Positions 26,746 through 36,083 of a stretch of DNA of 64,000 bases are shown in pieces (position 1 is the stretch's first letter; each line of letters begins with the position of its first letter). The notes under the pieces were generated by a model. That model worked only from the letters and a program-made list of their open reading frames with translations. It did no database searches and was not told the origin of the DNA. The stretch is from Streptomyces sp. LaPpAH-108 (lineage in GTDB: Bacteria; Actinomycetota; Actinomycetes; Streptomycetales; Streptomycetaceae). A program made the translations under genes and the position numbers. Location: positions 1,055,208-1,119,207 of the forward strand of contig NZ_KB891988.1 of NCBI RefSeq assembly GCF_000373625.1, in the 5' to 3' direction.

Positions 26746-28293
26746 CTAGCGCGTCACAGCCTTCAGCGCGTCCGCGATGCCGTGGCCGTAGAACCCGTTC
26801 CGGTTCTTCGTGCCCTCGCAGACCGCGTCCACCTTGCCGTCGCCGTCGATGTCGTACGGGTCGGTGCAGGCGGTGGGCGTGGCCTGGGCGTAGAGGAGGG
26901 CCTTGACCTGGGCCGGGGTGGCGTGCGGGTGGGTCGACTTGATCAGGGCGGCGACGCCGACGACGTGCGGGGTCGCCATCGAGGTACCGGCCATGTAGCC
27001 CCAGGTGTTGCCGGGCAGCGGGCCGAGGATGAGGCCGCTGGTGGCCGGGGGAGCGGGGGTCTGGTAGGCGGTGGAGTCGCCGCCGGGCGCGGCGATGTCG
27101 ATGACGCCGAGACCGTAGTTGGAGAAGGACGACTTCAGGCCCTTGGCGCCGGTGGAGGCGACGGTGACCACGCCCGGGAGCTGGGTCGGGATGTCGAAGC
27201 ACTTGCGCGGGTCGATCGTCCGGTCCGAGGCGGTGCCGTCGTTCGGGGAGACCGGGTCGGTGATCGAGTCGGCGGCGAGGTCGTAGCTCTCGTTGCCCGC
27301 CGCCGCGACGTTGACCGTGCCCTTGCGCTCGGCGTACCGCGAGGCCCGCTCGACGGCGGTGACCAGGGCCTTCTGGTCGGGGTCGTTGGCGCAGTTGAAG
27401 TACCAGGGGTCGGTGTAATAGCTGTTGTTGGTCACGTCCACGTGGTGCTCGGCGGCCCAGACGAAGCCGCAGACCACGGCCTCGGTGTAGAAGTAGCCGT
27501 CCGGGTTGGAGACCTTGATGCCCGCGACCTTCACGCCGGGGGCCACGCCCGTGATGCCGACGCCGTTCTTGGCGCCCGCGATCTCACCGGCGACATGCGT
27601 GCCGTGCGGGCTCTCCCCGGTGCCTGGCCGCCAGGCGCCGTCCGCGGTGTCCGGCTTGCCGGAGACGCAGTTGACGGAGGCGGAGCGGTCGAAGTTGGGC
27701 GCGATGTCCGGGTGGGTGTCGTCCACACCGGTGTCGATGACGGCGACGGTGACCTTGCGGCTGCCGAGCGTCTTCTCGTGCGCCTTGTCGGCCTTGATGG
27801 CGGGCAGGTCCCACTGGAGCGGTTCGAGCGGGTCCTCGCCCTGCGCGGCGGACTTCTTCGCGTCGGCCAGCTGCGCCGCGCTCAGCGCCTTCGGCGTGCC
27901 GAGGTCGGTGGTCGACTGCGCGGGCAGCGGGGCGTTGCGGGTGGCACCGGCCGAGTCGACGCCGTGCACACGGCGGATCGCCTTGGCGAAGTCCGGGTTC
28001 GCGGAGTGGACGACGATCACGCCTATCCGGTCGTAACTCGTGACGACCGTGCCGCCGTTGCGTCCTATCGCGCGCCGTACCGACTCGATCGTGCGACGGT
28101 CCGCCGAGGTGTTGACGACGTACGACAGCTCGGGGCCGTCGTACGTGCGGGCGGAGGCGTCCGACGCCTGACCGGCCGGGGCCGCGGGCGCGGCTGCCGA
28201 GGCCGTGCCCGGCAGGAAGCCGAGCGAGGCGGTCAGGGACAGCACGAGCGGCACGGCCGGCGCGAAACGGCGCCGGGAGCGCAGATGAGCCAT
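26746..28293 (-). CDS. Secreted S8 family subtilase
   Basis: A 515-residue serine protease. Signal peptide ([20 protein letters not shown]), an N-terminal inhibitor-like pro-region, then the catalytic domain with Asp in [13 protein letters not shown] (about residue 195), His in [14 protein letters not shown] and Ser in [16 protein letters not shown]. There is no transmembrane tail. Extracellular protein degradation is the expected role. It is divergent from the DUF485-symporter operon across a region rich in ATCACGTT motifs. Confidence 0.93.
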   Translation of the reverse strand: MAHLRSRRRFAPAVPLVLSLTASLGFLPGTASAAAPAAPAGQASDASARTYDGPELSYVVNTSADRRTIESVRRAIGRNGGTVVTSYDRIGVIVVHSANPDFAKAIRRVHGVDSAGATRNAPLPAQSTTDLGTPKALSAAQLADAKKSAAQGEDPLEPLQWDLPAIKADKAHEKTLGSRKVTVAVIDTGVDDTHPDIAPNFDRSASVNCVSGKPDTADGAWRPGTGESPHGTHVAGEIAGAKNGVGITGVAPGVKVAGIKVSNPDGYFYTEAVVCGFVWAAEHHVDVTNNSYYTDPWYFNCANDPDQKALVTAVERASRYAERKGTVNVAAAGNESYDLAADSITDPVSPNDGTASDRTIDPRKCFDIPTQLPGVVTVASTGAKGLKSSFSNYGLGVIDIAAPGGDSTAYQTPAPPATSGLILGPLPGNTWGYMAGTSMATPHVVGVAALIKSTHPHATPAQVKALLYAQATPTACTDPYDIDGDGKVDAVCEGTKNRNGFYGHGIADALKAVTR

Positions 28294-28467
28294 GAAAACT
28301 CCACATCATCCGGATGAAAGACCGCCCGGGGCACACGAGTCCACCGGGCAGGTACATGACGGGTGGGCAGACTGAAACTATCCCTGTCGACGCGATGTCC
28401 GAAAGGGCGAACGGGAGTTGAACCGCCCCGGCTGGTCCGCCGTGCCCCCTGAGAGGGGTCCGTGCGG

Positions 28468-28533
28468 ATCACGTTCCCCTGGCGGAATCACGTTGCGGAG
28501 CCGGGTATTGACTCCGGGTAACGTGATCACGTC
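28468..28533. promoter_or_regulatory. Putative operator: ACGTGATCACGT palindrome and ATCACGTT repeats
   Basis: ATCACGTT occurs at 28468-28475 and 28487-28494. The perfect 12-bp palindrome ACGTGATCACGT lies at 28521-28532, about 45 bases before the DUF485 start. The core GTGATCAC recalls cyclic-AMP-receptor-type sites. It lies between a subtilase and an acetate-type symporter operon. Confidence 0.55.
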
Positions 28534-28576
28534 CCATGAGGTCGGCAAGCGCACGCCCGGACGCGAGGAGACTTGA

Positions 28577-28933
28577 GTGGCCACCGAGACACCGCCCCCC
28601 GCGAAGCCCCAACCACACCTTCCCTCCACCGAGGAGTTCACCGAGGCACAGCAGAGCGCGGAGTTCGGTGAACTGCGCCGCGCACACCGCTCGTTCGCGT
28701 TCCCCCTGACGATCGCCTTCGTCGCCTGGTACCTGCTCTACGTCCTGCTCTCCTGCTACGCGGAGGGCTTCATGGGCACCAAGGTCGCGGGCAACGTCAA
28801 CGTGGCGCTCGTCCTGGGCCTGGCCCAGTTCCTGACCACGTTCCTCATCGCCTGGTGGTACGCGCGCCATGCCGCCGCCAAGCTCGACCCCAGGGCCGAG
28901 GCCATCAAGTCCCGGATGGAGGGCGGCGCATGA
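28577..28933 (+). CDS. DUF485 family membrane protein
   Basis: A 118-residue protein with a hydrophilic N-terminus and two TM helices (about residues 42-62 and 80-100). RRAHRSFAFPLTIAFVAWYL is the characteristic DUF485 start. DUF485 genes are always linked to acetate/solute:sodium symporter genes such as actP, and may form a small partner. GTG start. The stop overlaps the symporter start as ATGA. Confidence 0.9.
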   Translation: MATETPPPAKPQPHLPSTEEFTEAQQSAEFGELRRAHRSFAFPLTIAFVAWYLLYVLLSCYAEGFMGTKVAGNVNVALVLGLAQFLTTFLIAWWYARHAAAKLDPRAEAIKSRMEGGA

Positions 28934-30573
28934 GCCCCGCACCGCACACGATCGCGGCCCAGCACACCCTGCTCGCGGCCGGGGAGGCCAGCGAGCACCG
29001 GCCGCTGATCATCAGCCTGTTCGCGGTGTTCGTCGTCGCGACCCTCGTCATCACCGTGTGGGCGGGCCGCCAGACCAAGAGCGCCGCCGACTTCTACGCG
29101 GGCGGGCGCCAGTTCACCGGCTTCCAGAACGGCCTCGCCGTCTCCGGCGACTACATGTCCGCCGCGTCCTTCCTCGGCATCGCGGGCGCCATCGCCCTCT
29201 TCGGCTACGACGGCTTCCTCTACTCCGTCGGCTTCCTGGTCGCCTGGCTGGTCGCGCTGCTCCTGGTCGCCGAACCGCTGCGCAACTCAGGCCGCTACAC
29301 GATGGGCGACGTGCTCGCCTACCGGATGCGCCAGCGCCCGGTCCGCACGGCGGCGGGCGTCTCCACCATCGTCGTCTCGATCTTCTACCTGCTCGCGCAG
29401 ATGGCGGGCGCGGGCGTCCTCGTCTCGCTGCTGCTCGGCATCACCAGCGACGGCGGCAAGATCGGCATCGTCGCCCTGGTCGGCGTCCTGATGATCGTCT
29501 ACGTCACCATCGGCGGCATGAAGGGCACCACCTGGGTCCAGATGGTCAAGGCGGTCCTGCTGATCGTCGGCGCCCTGCTGCTGACCTTCCTGGTGCTGCT
29601 GAAGTTCCACTTCAACATCTCGGACCTGCTCGGCAAGGCCGCCGACACCAGCGGGAAGGGCTCGGCCTTCCTGGAACCCGGCCTGAAGTACGGCGCCAGC
29701 GGCACCACCAAGCTGGACTTCATCTCGCTCGGCATCGCCCTGGTCCTCGGCACTGCGGGCCTGCCGCACATCCTGATCCGCTTCTACACGGTCCCCACCG
29801 CCAAGGCCGCCCGCAAGTCCGTCATCTGGGCCATCGGCCTGATCGGCGCCTTCTACCTGATGACCCTCGCCCTCGGCTTCGGCGCCGCCGCGCTCATCAA
29901 ACCCGGGGAGATCATCGGCTCCAACAAGGCGGGCAACACGGCAGCGCCCCTGCTCGCGCTGCATCTCGGCGGGGTCGACTCCAACTGGGGCGCCGTGCTC
30001 CTCGCGACCATCTCCGCCGTCGCCTTCGCCACCATCCTCGCGGTGGTCGCGGGTCTGACGCTGGCCTCCTCGTCGTCCTTCGCGCACGACATCTACGCCA
30101 ACGTCATCAAGAAGGGCCAGGCCACCGAGAAACAGGAGGTCGGCGCGGCCCGCTGGGCCACCGTCGGCATCGGCGCCGTCTCCATCGTGCTCGGCGCGCT
30201 CTCCCGCGACCTGAACGTGGCCGGACTGGTCGCGCTCGCCTTCGCGGTCGCCGCCTCGGCCAACCTGCCGACGCTGCTCTACAGCCTGTTCTGGAAGCGG
30301 TTCACCACCACCGGCGCCCTGTGGTCGATCTACGGCGGCCTGGTCACCGCCGTCGGCCTGGTGCTGTTCTCGCCGGTCGTCTCCGGCAAGCCCACCTCGA
30401 TGTTCCCCGACGTGGACTTCCACTGGTTCCCGCTGGAGAACCCCGGCATCATCTCGATCCCGGTCGGCTTCCTGCTGGGCGCGGTCGGCACCCTGCTGTC
30501 CAAGGAGGTCCCGGACGCGGGCAAGTACGCCGAGCTGGAGGTCCGGTCCCTGACCGGCACCGGGGCGCACTGA
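28930..30573 (+). CDS. Cation/acetate symporter, SSS family (ActP-like)
   Basis: A 547-residue, about 13-TM solute:sodium symporter. It opens with GRQTKSAADFYAGGRQFTGF and NGLAVSGDYMSAASFLGIAG, and has GTAGLPHILIRFYTVPTAKAAR in the middle, all diagnostic of the ActP/SSS group. It likely takes up short-chain carboxylates such as acetate or propionate. The ATG at 28930 overlaps the DUF485 stop. Confidence 0.92.
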   Translation: MSPAPHTIAAQHTLLAAGEASEHRPLIISLFAVFVVATLVITVWAGRQTKSAADFYAGGRQFTGFQNGLAVSGDYMSAASFLGIAGAIALFGYDGFLYSVGFLVAWLVALLLVAEPLRNSGRYTMGDVLAYRMRQRPVRTAAGVSTIVVSIFYLLAQMAGAGVLVSLLLGITSDGGKIGIVALVGVLMIVYVTIGGMKGTTWVQMVKAVLLIVGALLLTFLVLLKFHFNISDLLGKAADTSGKGSAFLEPGLKYGASGTTKLDFISLGIALVLGTAGLPHILIRFYTVPTAKAARKSVIWAIGLIGAFYLMTLALGFGAAALIKPGEIIGSNKAGNTAAPLLALHLGGVDSNWGAVLLATISAVAFATILAVVAGLTLASSSSFAHDIYANVIKKGQATEKQEVGAARWATVGIGAVSIVLGALSRDLNVAGLVALAFAVAASANLPTLLYSLFWKRFTTTGALWSIYGGLVTAVGLVLFSPVVSGKPTSMFPDVDFHWFPLENPGIISIPVGFLLGAVGTLLSKEVPDAGKYAELEVRSLTGTGAH

Positions 30574-30592
30574 GCACCGCGCACGACACCAC

Positions 30593-30631
30593 GGCCGCGC
30601 CGCGCGGGCACCTCGCCCGTACGGCGCGGCC
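30593..30631 (+). terminator. Hairpin terminator after the symporter
   Basis: A 10-bp perfect stem GGCCGCGCCG/CGGCGCGGCC (30593-30602 with 30622-30631) with a shorter inner stem in the loop. It lies 20 bases after the symporter stop. The remaining space to moaA shows a possible TAGGCT -10 near 30688. Confidence 0.65.
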
Positions 30632-30762
30632 GGACCGTTTCTCCACAGCCCCGTCCGCTCGCGGCTGTCGATGTCATCACACTCGCGTAGGCTCGCAGGT
30701 GACGGAAAAAGAGCGGTCCGGGAAACACGCGGTCCAGACCGGAAGCGAGGGAGGGGGCCCAC

Positions 30763-31752
30763 GTGCTCATCGACACCTACGGCCGAGTGGCCACCGACCT
30801 GCGGGTCTCGCTGACCGACCGGTGCAATCTGCGCTGCACGTACTGCATGCCCGAAGAGGGCCTGCAGTGGCTGGGCAAGACCGACCTGCTCACGGACGAC
30901 GAGATCGTCCGCCTGATCGACATCGCGGTGCGCCTGCTCGGCATCGAGGAGGTCCGCTTCACCGGCGGCGAGCCGCTGCTGCGTCCCGGCCTGGTCGGCA
31001 TCGTCGAGCGCGTCGCGGCCCTGGAGCCGCGCCCCCAGATGTCGATCACCACCAACGGCATCGGCCTCAAGCGCACCGCCGCCGCCCTCAAGCAGGCCGG
31101 ACTCGACCGGGTCAACGTCTCCCTGGACACCCTGCGCCCCGAGGTCTTCAAGACCCTCACCCGGCGCGACCGCCACAAGGACGTGCTGGACGGTCTGCTG
31201 GCCGCGAGCGAGGCCGGACTCACCCCGGTCAAGGTCAACTCGGTCCTGATGCCGGGCCTGAATGCCGACGAGGCTCCCGACCTCCTCGCCTGGGCCCTGG
31301 AGCACGAGTACGAACTGCGCTTCATCGAGCAGATGCCGCTCGACGCCCAGCACGGCTGGAAGCGCGAGGGCATGGTCACCGCGGCCGACATCCTCGCCTC
31401 GCTGCGCACCCGCTTCGACCTCACCGCCGAGAACGCGGGCGAGCGCGGCTCCGCCCCGGCCGAGCGCTGGCTGGTGGACGGCGGCCCGCAGCGGGTCGGC
31501 GTCATTGCCTCGGTCACCCGCCCGTTCTGCGCGGCCTGCGACCGCACCCGGCTCACGGCCGACGGACAGATACGCACGTGTCTGTTCGCCACCGAGGAGA
31601 CCGATCTGCGTGCGGCCCTGCGCTCGGACGCCGAGGACAAGGAGATCGCGGACATCTGGCGCACCGCGATGTGGGGCAAGAAGGCGGGCGCGGGCCTGGA
31701 CGACCCGTCGTTCGTGCAGCCCGACCGCCCGATGTCGGCGATCGGCGGCTGA
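30763..31752 (+). CDS. moaA: GTP 3',8-cyclase MoaA (molybdenum cofactor synthesis)
   Basis: A 329-residue radical-SAM enzyme. CNLRCTYC (residues 21-28) carries the N-terminal [4Fe-4S] cluster ligands. The C-terminal cluster is built by FCAACDRTRLTADGQIRTC (about residues 252-270). The C-terminus ends SAIGG, with the required terminal GG. GTG start with a strong GGAGGG upstream. No other moa gene is in the window. Confidence 0.95.
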   Translation: MLIDTYGRVATDLRVSLTDRCNLRCTYCMPEEGLQWLGKTDLLTDDEIVRLIDIAVRLLGIEEVRFTGGEPLLRPGLVGIVERVAALEPRPQMSITTNGIGLKRTAAALKQAGLDRVNVSLDTLRPEVFKTLTRRDRHKDVLDGLLAASEAGLTPVKVNSVLMPGLNADEAPDLLAWALEHEYELRFIEQMPLDAQHGWKREGMVTAADILASLRTRFDLTAENAGERGSAPAERWLVDGGPQRVGVIASVTRPFCAACDRTRLTADGQIRTCLFATEETDLRAALRSDAEDKEIADIWRTAMWGKKAGAGLDDPSFVQPDRPMSAIGG

Positions 31753-31755
31753 GGC

Positions 31756-31977
31756 TCAGCCTTCGGCCGACTCCTGCTTCTCCCACTCCGTCAGCAGCAC
31801 GACGTCCTTCAGGAACCCGCGCACCGAGAGGAACTGCGACAGATGCTCGCGGTGCTCCTCGCAGGCGAGCCACGTCTTCCGCCGCTCCGGCGTGTGGATC
31901 TTCGGGTTGTTCCACGCGAGCACCCAGACGGCGTCGACGCGGCAGCCCTTGGCGGAGCAGATCGGTGTGTCACTCAC
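31756..31977 (-). CDS. Conserved small actinobacterial protein, function unknown
   Basis: A 73-residue soluble protein with CSAKGCRVDAVWVLAWNN near the N-terminus, then RRKTWLACEEHREHL and SVRGFLKDVV. The Cys/His pattern (C7, C12, C42, H45) suggests a zinc site. Homologues in Streptomyces are sometimes called acetone carboxylase in automatic annotation, which the size rules out. Convergent with moaA, three bases apart. Confidence 0.8.
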   Translation of the reverse strand: MSDTPICSAKGCRVDAVWVLAWNNPKIHTPERRKTWLACEEHREHLSQFLSVRGFLKDVVLLTEWEKQESAEG

Positions 31978-32226
31978 GGTTTCGTCTCACAAGAACGGCT
32001 GCGGAAGGGCAGCGAAGGGGCTGCGAAAAGGCTCTGAACATGGCGACGCCGAGCAGCCACGGGGGGAGCTGCCCGGCGTCGGTCCGTCGCTCCGACGGGG
32101 GATGCGGAGCGCGTACGAAGTATGTCACGGGTCACCCGCGACCCGGCACCGGAACAGCGCGATTGAACTGAGCTTTTCCTGAGCTTGGCGGGAAGTCGTC
32201 TTCCGCTTTTCGGGCGTCTTCCCAGC

Positions 32227-32622
32227 TCAGGAGCGGTCCGGCCGTTCGCCGTGCGCCTCCGCCGCAGGACCGGCCGACGCGCCGCCGGGGCCGGATTCCG
32301 ACCGTGCCGACCCGGGGTCCGCGACCGGCGCGATCATCGGTTTGGACGGGGTGACGACAAATGTCGAGGGCAGCGACGGCGGACGCTCCCGGCCCGCGTT
32401 CGCGATGACCACGGCGATGTACGGCAGCAGGGCGCCGAGCACCAGCGCCACGATGGCGACGTACCGCTCCACGTTCCACAGGGAGGCCGCGAGGATCACC
32501 GAGACGGTCCGGATCGACATGGAGATGACGTACCGCCGCTGCCGGCCCCGTACGTCCTCGGCGAGCCCGGTCCGGGCGCCGGTGATCCGGAACACCTGTC
32601 CGTCGCCGCGCTGCTTGAGCAT
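32227..32622 (-). CDS. DUF3099 family membrane protein
   Basis: A 131-residue protein with VFRITGARTGLAEDVRGRQ and YVISMSIRTVSVILAASLWN, the usual beginning of DUF3099, and two TM helices (about residues 33-50 and 55-75). The C-terminus is a Pro/Ser-rich tail. No function is known. The ATG at 32622 has only a weak ribosome binding site. Confidence 0.85.
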   Translation of the reverse strand: MLKQRGDGQVFRITGARTGLAEDVRGRQRRYVISMSIRTVSVILAASLWNVERYVAIVALVLGALLPYIAVVIANAGRERPPSLPSTFVVTPSKPMIAPVADPGSARSESGPGGASAGPAAEAHGERPDRS

Positions 32623-32895
32623 CTTCAGTCCACCATCCGACCGCAAGGGACTCGTCCCCGTCCCGTACGAGCGCCCGGCCCGTCGGGGAAACCGGCCCGG
32701 GACACCCCCCACGGTACGCCGCCCCGGCCTCCGGCTCGATACCGGGGCGCCCCCTGCCTGCGGCGACCCGGGGGACGCCCCGGCACGTACGGCGGCACCC
32801 CGTGTGCGCGCCCCGCGCCCCGCGCACAGACTGGGGCCGAGGACACGGGACAGGACCAGGTCGGACCCGTGCCGGACCGTTACGAGGAGGCGGCC

Positions 32896-33180
32896 ATGGG
32901 CTGGCTGTGGGCGATCATCGTGGGATTCGTGCTGGGCGTCATCGCCAAGGCGATCATCCCCGGAAAACAGCACAGCCCGCTGTGGCTGACCGTCATCTGC
33001 GGCACGATCGGCGGCCTGGTGGGCAACGCGGTGGCCCGGGCGGTGGGGGTCGCGGAGACCCGGGGCATCGACTGGACCCGGCACCTCTTCCAGCTGGTCG
33101 CGGCGATCATCATCGTCTTCATCGTCGACCGGCTGTACATGGAGACGCTGGGCAAGAGAAAGCAGCAGCGCCAGGTCTGA
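32896..33180 (+). CDS. GlsB/YeaQ/YmgE family stress response membrane protein
   Basis: A 94-residue protein with three TM segments: WLWAIIVGFVLGVIAKAI, LWLTVICGTIGGLVGNAVAR and LFQLVAAIIIVFIVDRLYM. The GxxAK/IxPG pattern of the family (VIAKAIIPGKQ) is present. Related proteins are induced by envelope stress. Tight AGGAGG seven bases before the ATG at 32896. Confidence 0.88.
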   Translation: MGWLWAIIVGFVLGVIAKAIIPGKQHSPLWLTVICGTIGGLVGNAVARAVGVAETRGIDWTRHLFQLVAAIIIVFIVDRLYMETLGKRKQQRQV

Positions 33181-33210
33181 GGACGCGAGGTCCGAGGCCC
33201 GGCGGACATG

Positions 33211-33250
33211 CCGAGGGGGTGGCCACCACAACGGGCGGCCACCCCCTCGG
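33211..33250. terminator. Bidirectional terminator between glsB-like gene and tyrS
   Basis: A perfect 14-bp stem (33211-33224 with 33237-33250) with a 12-base loop lies between two convergent stops at 33180 and 33278. Confidence 0.82.
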
Positions 33251-33277
33251 CTCGTGCTCGGGCGCGCGGACCGGGCC

Positions 33278-34546
33278 TCAGGCCCCGGTGACCTCCACCG
33301 CGGCCAGGTTCTTCTTGCCCCTGCGCAGCACCAGCCAGCGCCCGTGCAGCAGGTCCTCGGCGGCGGGGACGGCGTCCTCGGCGGCGACCTTGACGTTGTT
33401 CACGTAGGCACCGCCCTCCTTCACCGTGCGGCGCGCGGCCGACTTGCTGGCCACGAGACCGACCTCGGCGAACAGGTCGGTCACCAGGCCCAGCTCGGCG
33501 ACCTGGACGTGCGGGACCTCGGAGAGCGCGGCGGCGAGGGTGCGCTCGTCCAGCTCCGCCAGCTCGCCCTGGCCGAAGAGGGCCTTGGACGCGGCGACCA
33601 CGGCGGCCGTCTGGTCGGCGCCGTGCACCAGCGTCGTCAGCTCCTCGGCCAGCGCGCGCTGGGCGGCACGCGCCTGCGGGCGCTCCTCGGTCTGCCGCTC
33701 CAGCTCCTCGATCTCCTCGCGGGACTTGAAGCTGAAGATGCGCAGGAACTTGGAGACGTCACGGTCGTCCGCGTTCAGCCAGAACTGGTAGAAGGCGTAC
33801 GGCGTGGTCATCTCCGCGTCGAGCCACACCGTGCCCGACTCGGTCTTGCCGAACTTGGTGCCGTCCGCCTTGGTGATCAGCGGGGTGCCGAGGGCGTGCA
33901 CCACGGCGTCCGGCTCGACGCGGTGGATCAGGTCGGTGCCCGAGGTGAGGTTGCCCCACTGGTCGCTGCCGCCGGTCTGGAGCGTGCAGCCGTAGCGCCG
34001 GTACAGCTCCAGGAAGTCCATGCCCTGGAGGATCTGGTAGCTGAACTCGGTGTAGCTGATGCCCGCGTCCGAGTTCAGGCGGCGGGAGACGGCCTCCTTG
34101 GCGATCATCTTGTTCACCCGGAAGTGCTTGCCGATGTCGCGCAGGAACTCGATGGCCGACATGCCCTGGGTCCAGTCCAGGTTGTTGACCATGACGGCCG
34201 CGTTCGGGCCCTCGAAGTCCAGCAGCGGCTGGATCTGGCCGCGCAGCCGCTCCACCCACTGGGCGACGATCTCCGGCGCGTTCAGCGTGCGCTCGGCCGT
34301 GGGCTTCGGGTCGCCGATCAGACCGGTGGCGCCCCCGACCAGACCCAGCGGCCGGTGACCGGCGTTCTGGATGCGGCGCATGGTCAGGATCTGCACCAGG
34401 TTGCCGAGGTGCAGGCTGGGCGCGGTCGGGTCGAAGCCGCAATAGAACGTGACGGGACCGTCCGCGAACGCCTTGCGCAGCGCGTCTTCGTCGGTGGAGA
34501 GGGCGATCAGCCCGCGCCACTTCAGTTCGTCGACGATGTCCGTCAC
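33278..34546 (-). CDS. tyrS: Tyrosyl-tRNA synthetase
   Basis: A 422-residue class I synthetase. [16 protein letters not shown] is the HIGH-type motif (about residues 36-51) and KFGKTESG replaces KMSKS near residue 231. The S4-like RNA-binding domain is at the C-terminus ([18 protein letters not shown]). The length is right for the bacterial enzyme. Only 56 bases separate it from the upstream tldE stop and there is no T-box. Confidence 0.97.
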   Translation of the reverse strand: MTDIVDELKWRGLIALSTDEDALRKAFADGPVTFYCGFDPTAPSLHLGNLVQILTMRRIQNAGHRPLGLVGGATGLIGDPKPTAERTLNAPEIVAQWVERLRGQIQPLLDFEGPNAAVMVNNLDWTQGMSAIEFLRDIGKHFRVNKMIAKEAVSRRLNSDAGISYTEFSYQILQGMDFLELYRRYGCTLQTGGSDQWGNLTSGTDLIHRVEPDAVVHALGTPLITKADGTKFGKTESGTVWLDAEMTTPYAFYQFWLNADDRDVSKFLRIFSFKSREEIEELERQTEERPQARAAQRALAEELTTLVHGADQTAAVVAASKALFGQGELAELDERTLAAALSEVPHVQVAELGLVTDLFAEVGLVASKSAARRTVKEGGAYVNNVKVAAEDAVPAAEDLLHGRWLVLRRGKKNLAAVEVTGA

Positions 34547-34602
34547 GGTTCTCGTGTCTCCTTGAAGATCAGTCGGCAGTCGGGTGACAGCCGACTACGA
34601 GG

Positions 34603-35997
34603 TTATACGCCCTGGCTGACAGAGCTCATATTGAAATCCGGGACGCGCAGCGCGGGCATCGCGGCCCGGGTGAACCAGTCGCTCCACTCACGCGGCAGCG
34701 TGCGCTCGGTGCGCCCGGCCTCCGAGGCCCGGCCGAGCAGCCCGACCGGCGACTCGTTGAACCGGAAGTTGTTCACCTGCCCGGTGACCTCGCCGTTCTC
34801 CACCAGATACACGCCGTCCCTGGTCAGCCCGGTCAGCAGCAGGGTCGCCGGGTCCACCTCGCGGATGTACCAGAGGCAGGTCAGCAGCAGCCCGCGCTCG
34901 GTGTCCGCGACCATCTCGTCCAGGGAGCGGTCCTGGCCGCCGTCCAGGATGAGGTTCCCGAGCGCCGGGGCCACGGGCAGGCCGGTGAGGCCCGCGCCGT
35001 GCCGGGTGGTGGTGAGGTTGCGCAGGACGCCCTCGCCGATCCAGTCGGTGGGGTGGACGGGCAGCCCGTTGTCGAAGACGGACTGGTCGCCGCCGGAGGA
35101 GTGGGCCACCACGAACGGCGCGCACTCCAGGCCCGGCTCGTTCGGGTCGCTGCGCAGGGTGAGCGGCAGCTCGCTGAGCCGGTCGCCGACGCGGGTGCCG
35201 CCGCCCGGCTTGGAGAACACCGTGCGCCCCTCGGCCGCGTCCCGGCCCGAGGACGACCACAGCTGGTAGATCAGCAGGTCGGCCACGGCGGACGGCGGCA
35301 GCAGCGTCTCGTAGCGCCCGGCGGGCAGCTCCACGCGCCGCTCGGCCCAGCCCAGGCGTACGGCCAGCTCGGCGTCCAGCGCCGCCGGGTCGACGTCCTT
35401 GAAGTCCCGCGTGGAGCGTCCGGCCCAGGCCGAGCGGGTGCGGTCGGGCGACTTGGCGTTCAGCTCCAGGGTGCCGGTCGGCTGGTCGTGCCTCAGGCGC
35501 AGCCCGGTGGAGGTGCCGAGGTAGGTGGAGACCATCTCGTGGTTGGCGAAGCCGTACAGCTCACGGCCGCCCGCGCGGGCCCGCGCGAAGGACTCGCCGA
35601 GGGCGGGCGCGAAGTCCCCGAAGACGGCGGAGGAGGTCTCCAGGGGCGCGTCCGCGAAGTCGGGGGAGTGCGGCACCCCGCTGACCAGCGGCTGCGCGTC
35701 CTCGGCCGGACCGGCGGCGCGGGCGGCGGCCTCGGCGGCCCGCACCAGCGGCTCCAGGTCCTCGTCGGTGACGGCGGACCGCGAGACGACCCCGGAGGCG
35801 GTGCCCTGCTGCCCGTTCACGGTCGCGATCACCGTGAGGGTACGGCCCCGGGTCACGCCGTTGGTGGTGAGCGCGTTGCCCGCCCAGCGGAGGTTGGCGG
35901 TGGAGTTCTCGTCCGCGATGACGACGCAGCCGTCGGCCCGGGACAGCGCGAGGGCCCGCTCGACGACCTCGTGCGGCTTGCTGGTGCGCGGGCTCAT
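34603..35997 (-). CDS. tldE: TldD/PmbA family metalloprotease subunit, TldE type
   Basis: A 464-residue protein of the TldD/PmbA family. It begins VVERALALSRADGCVVIADENS, has the conserved SGNLRW-like STANLRWAGNA, and ends with LTRDGVYLVENGEVTGQVNNFRFNESP. It lacks the HExxxH motif found in its neighbour, so it is the TldE-type regulatory partner. The complex processes peptides such as microcins. It starts in the duplicated AGGAGG-containing segment at 35994-36026. Confidence 0.9.
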   Translation of the reverse strand: MSPRTSKPHEVVERALALSRADGCVVIADENSTANLRWAGNALTTNGVTRGRTLTVIATVNGQQGTASGVVSRSAVTDEDLEPLVRAAEAAARAAGPAEDAQPLVSGVPHSPDFADAPLETSSAVFGDFAPALGESFARARAGGRELYGFANHEMVSTYLGTSTGLRLRHDQPTGTLELNAKSPDRTRSAWAGRSTRDFKDVDPAALDAELAVRLGWAERRVELPAGRYETLLPPSAVADLLIYQLWSSSGRDAAEGRTVFSKPGGGTRVGDRLSELPLTLRSDPNEPGLECAPFVVAHSSGGDQSVFDNGLPVHPTDWIGEGVLRNLTTTRHGAGLTGLPVAPALGNLILDGGQDRSLDEMVADTERGLLLTCLWYIREVDPATLLLTGLTRDGVYLVENGEVTGQVNNFRFNESPVGLLGRASEAGRTERTLPREWSDWFTRAAMPALRVPDFNMSSVSQGV

Positions 35998-36026
35998 CGA
36001 CCGGCCTCCTGAGTCGTGTTCAGAAT
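35994..36026. repeat. 33-bp repeat, copy of the 3' end of tldD (other copy at 36080-36112)
   Basis: 35994-36026 and 36080-36112 agree at 30 of 33 positions, 86 bases apart. Each copy carries the last codons of a reading frame (minus strand ...ACTCAGGAGGCCGGTCGATGA) and supplies AGGAGG and an ATG overlapping a TGA. Confidence 0.85.
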
Positions 36027-36083
36027 GTGCTTTCCCGGGGGATAACCCCCGGACCCCCAGCCGATCTCCGTGCGGACCTTCAT
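35994..36083 (-). CDS. 29-codon micro-ORF between tldD and tldE, made by duplication
   Basis: ATG at 36083 overlaps the tldD stop as ATGA, and TGA at 35994-35996 overlaps the tldE start as ATGA. The product begins MKVRTEIGWG and ends HILNTTQEAGR; the last 10 residues (ILNTTQEAGR) repeat the C-terminus of TldD exactly. A strong AGGAGG precedes the ATG. Whether the peptide itself matters or the segment only couples the two genes is unknown. Confidence 0.55.
   Translation of the reverse strand: MKVRTEIGWGSGGYPPGKHILNTTQEAGR

Noticed and set aside
28869..32171. 1100-codon plus-strand frame spanning the symporter and moaA
   Set aside because: Arg/His-rich frame-shifted reading of the real genes.
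34547..34602. T-box leader before tyrS
   Set aside because: Only 56 bases lie between tyrS and the upstream stop; no T-box sequence or specifier stem fits.
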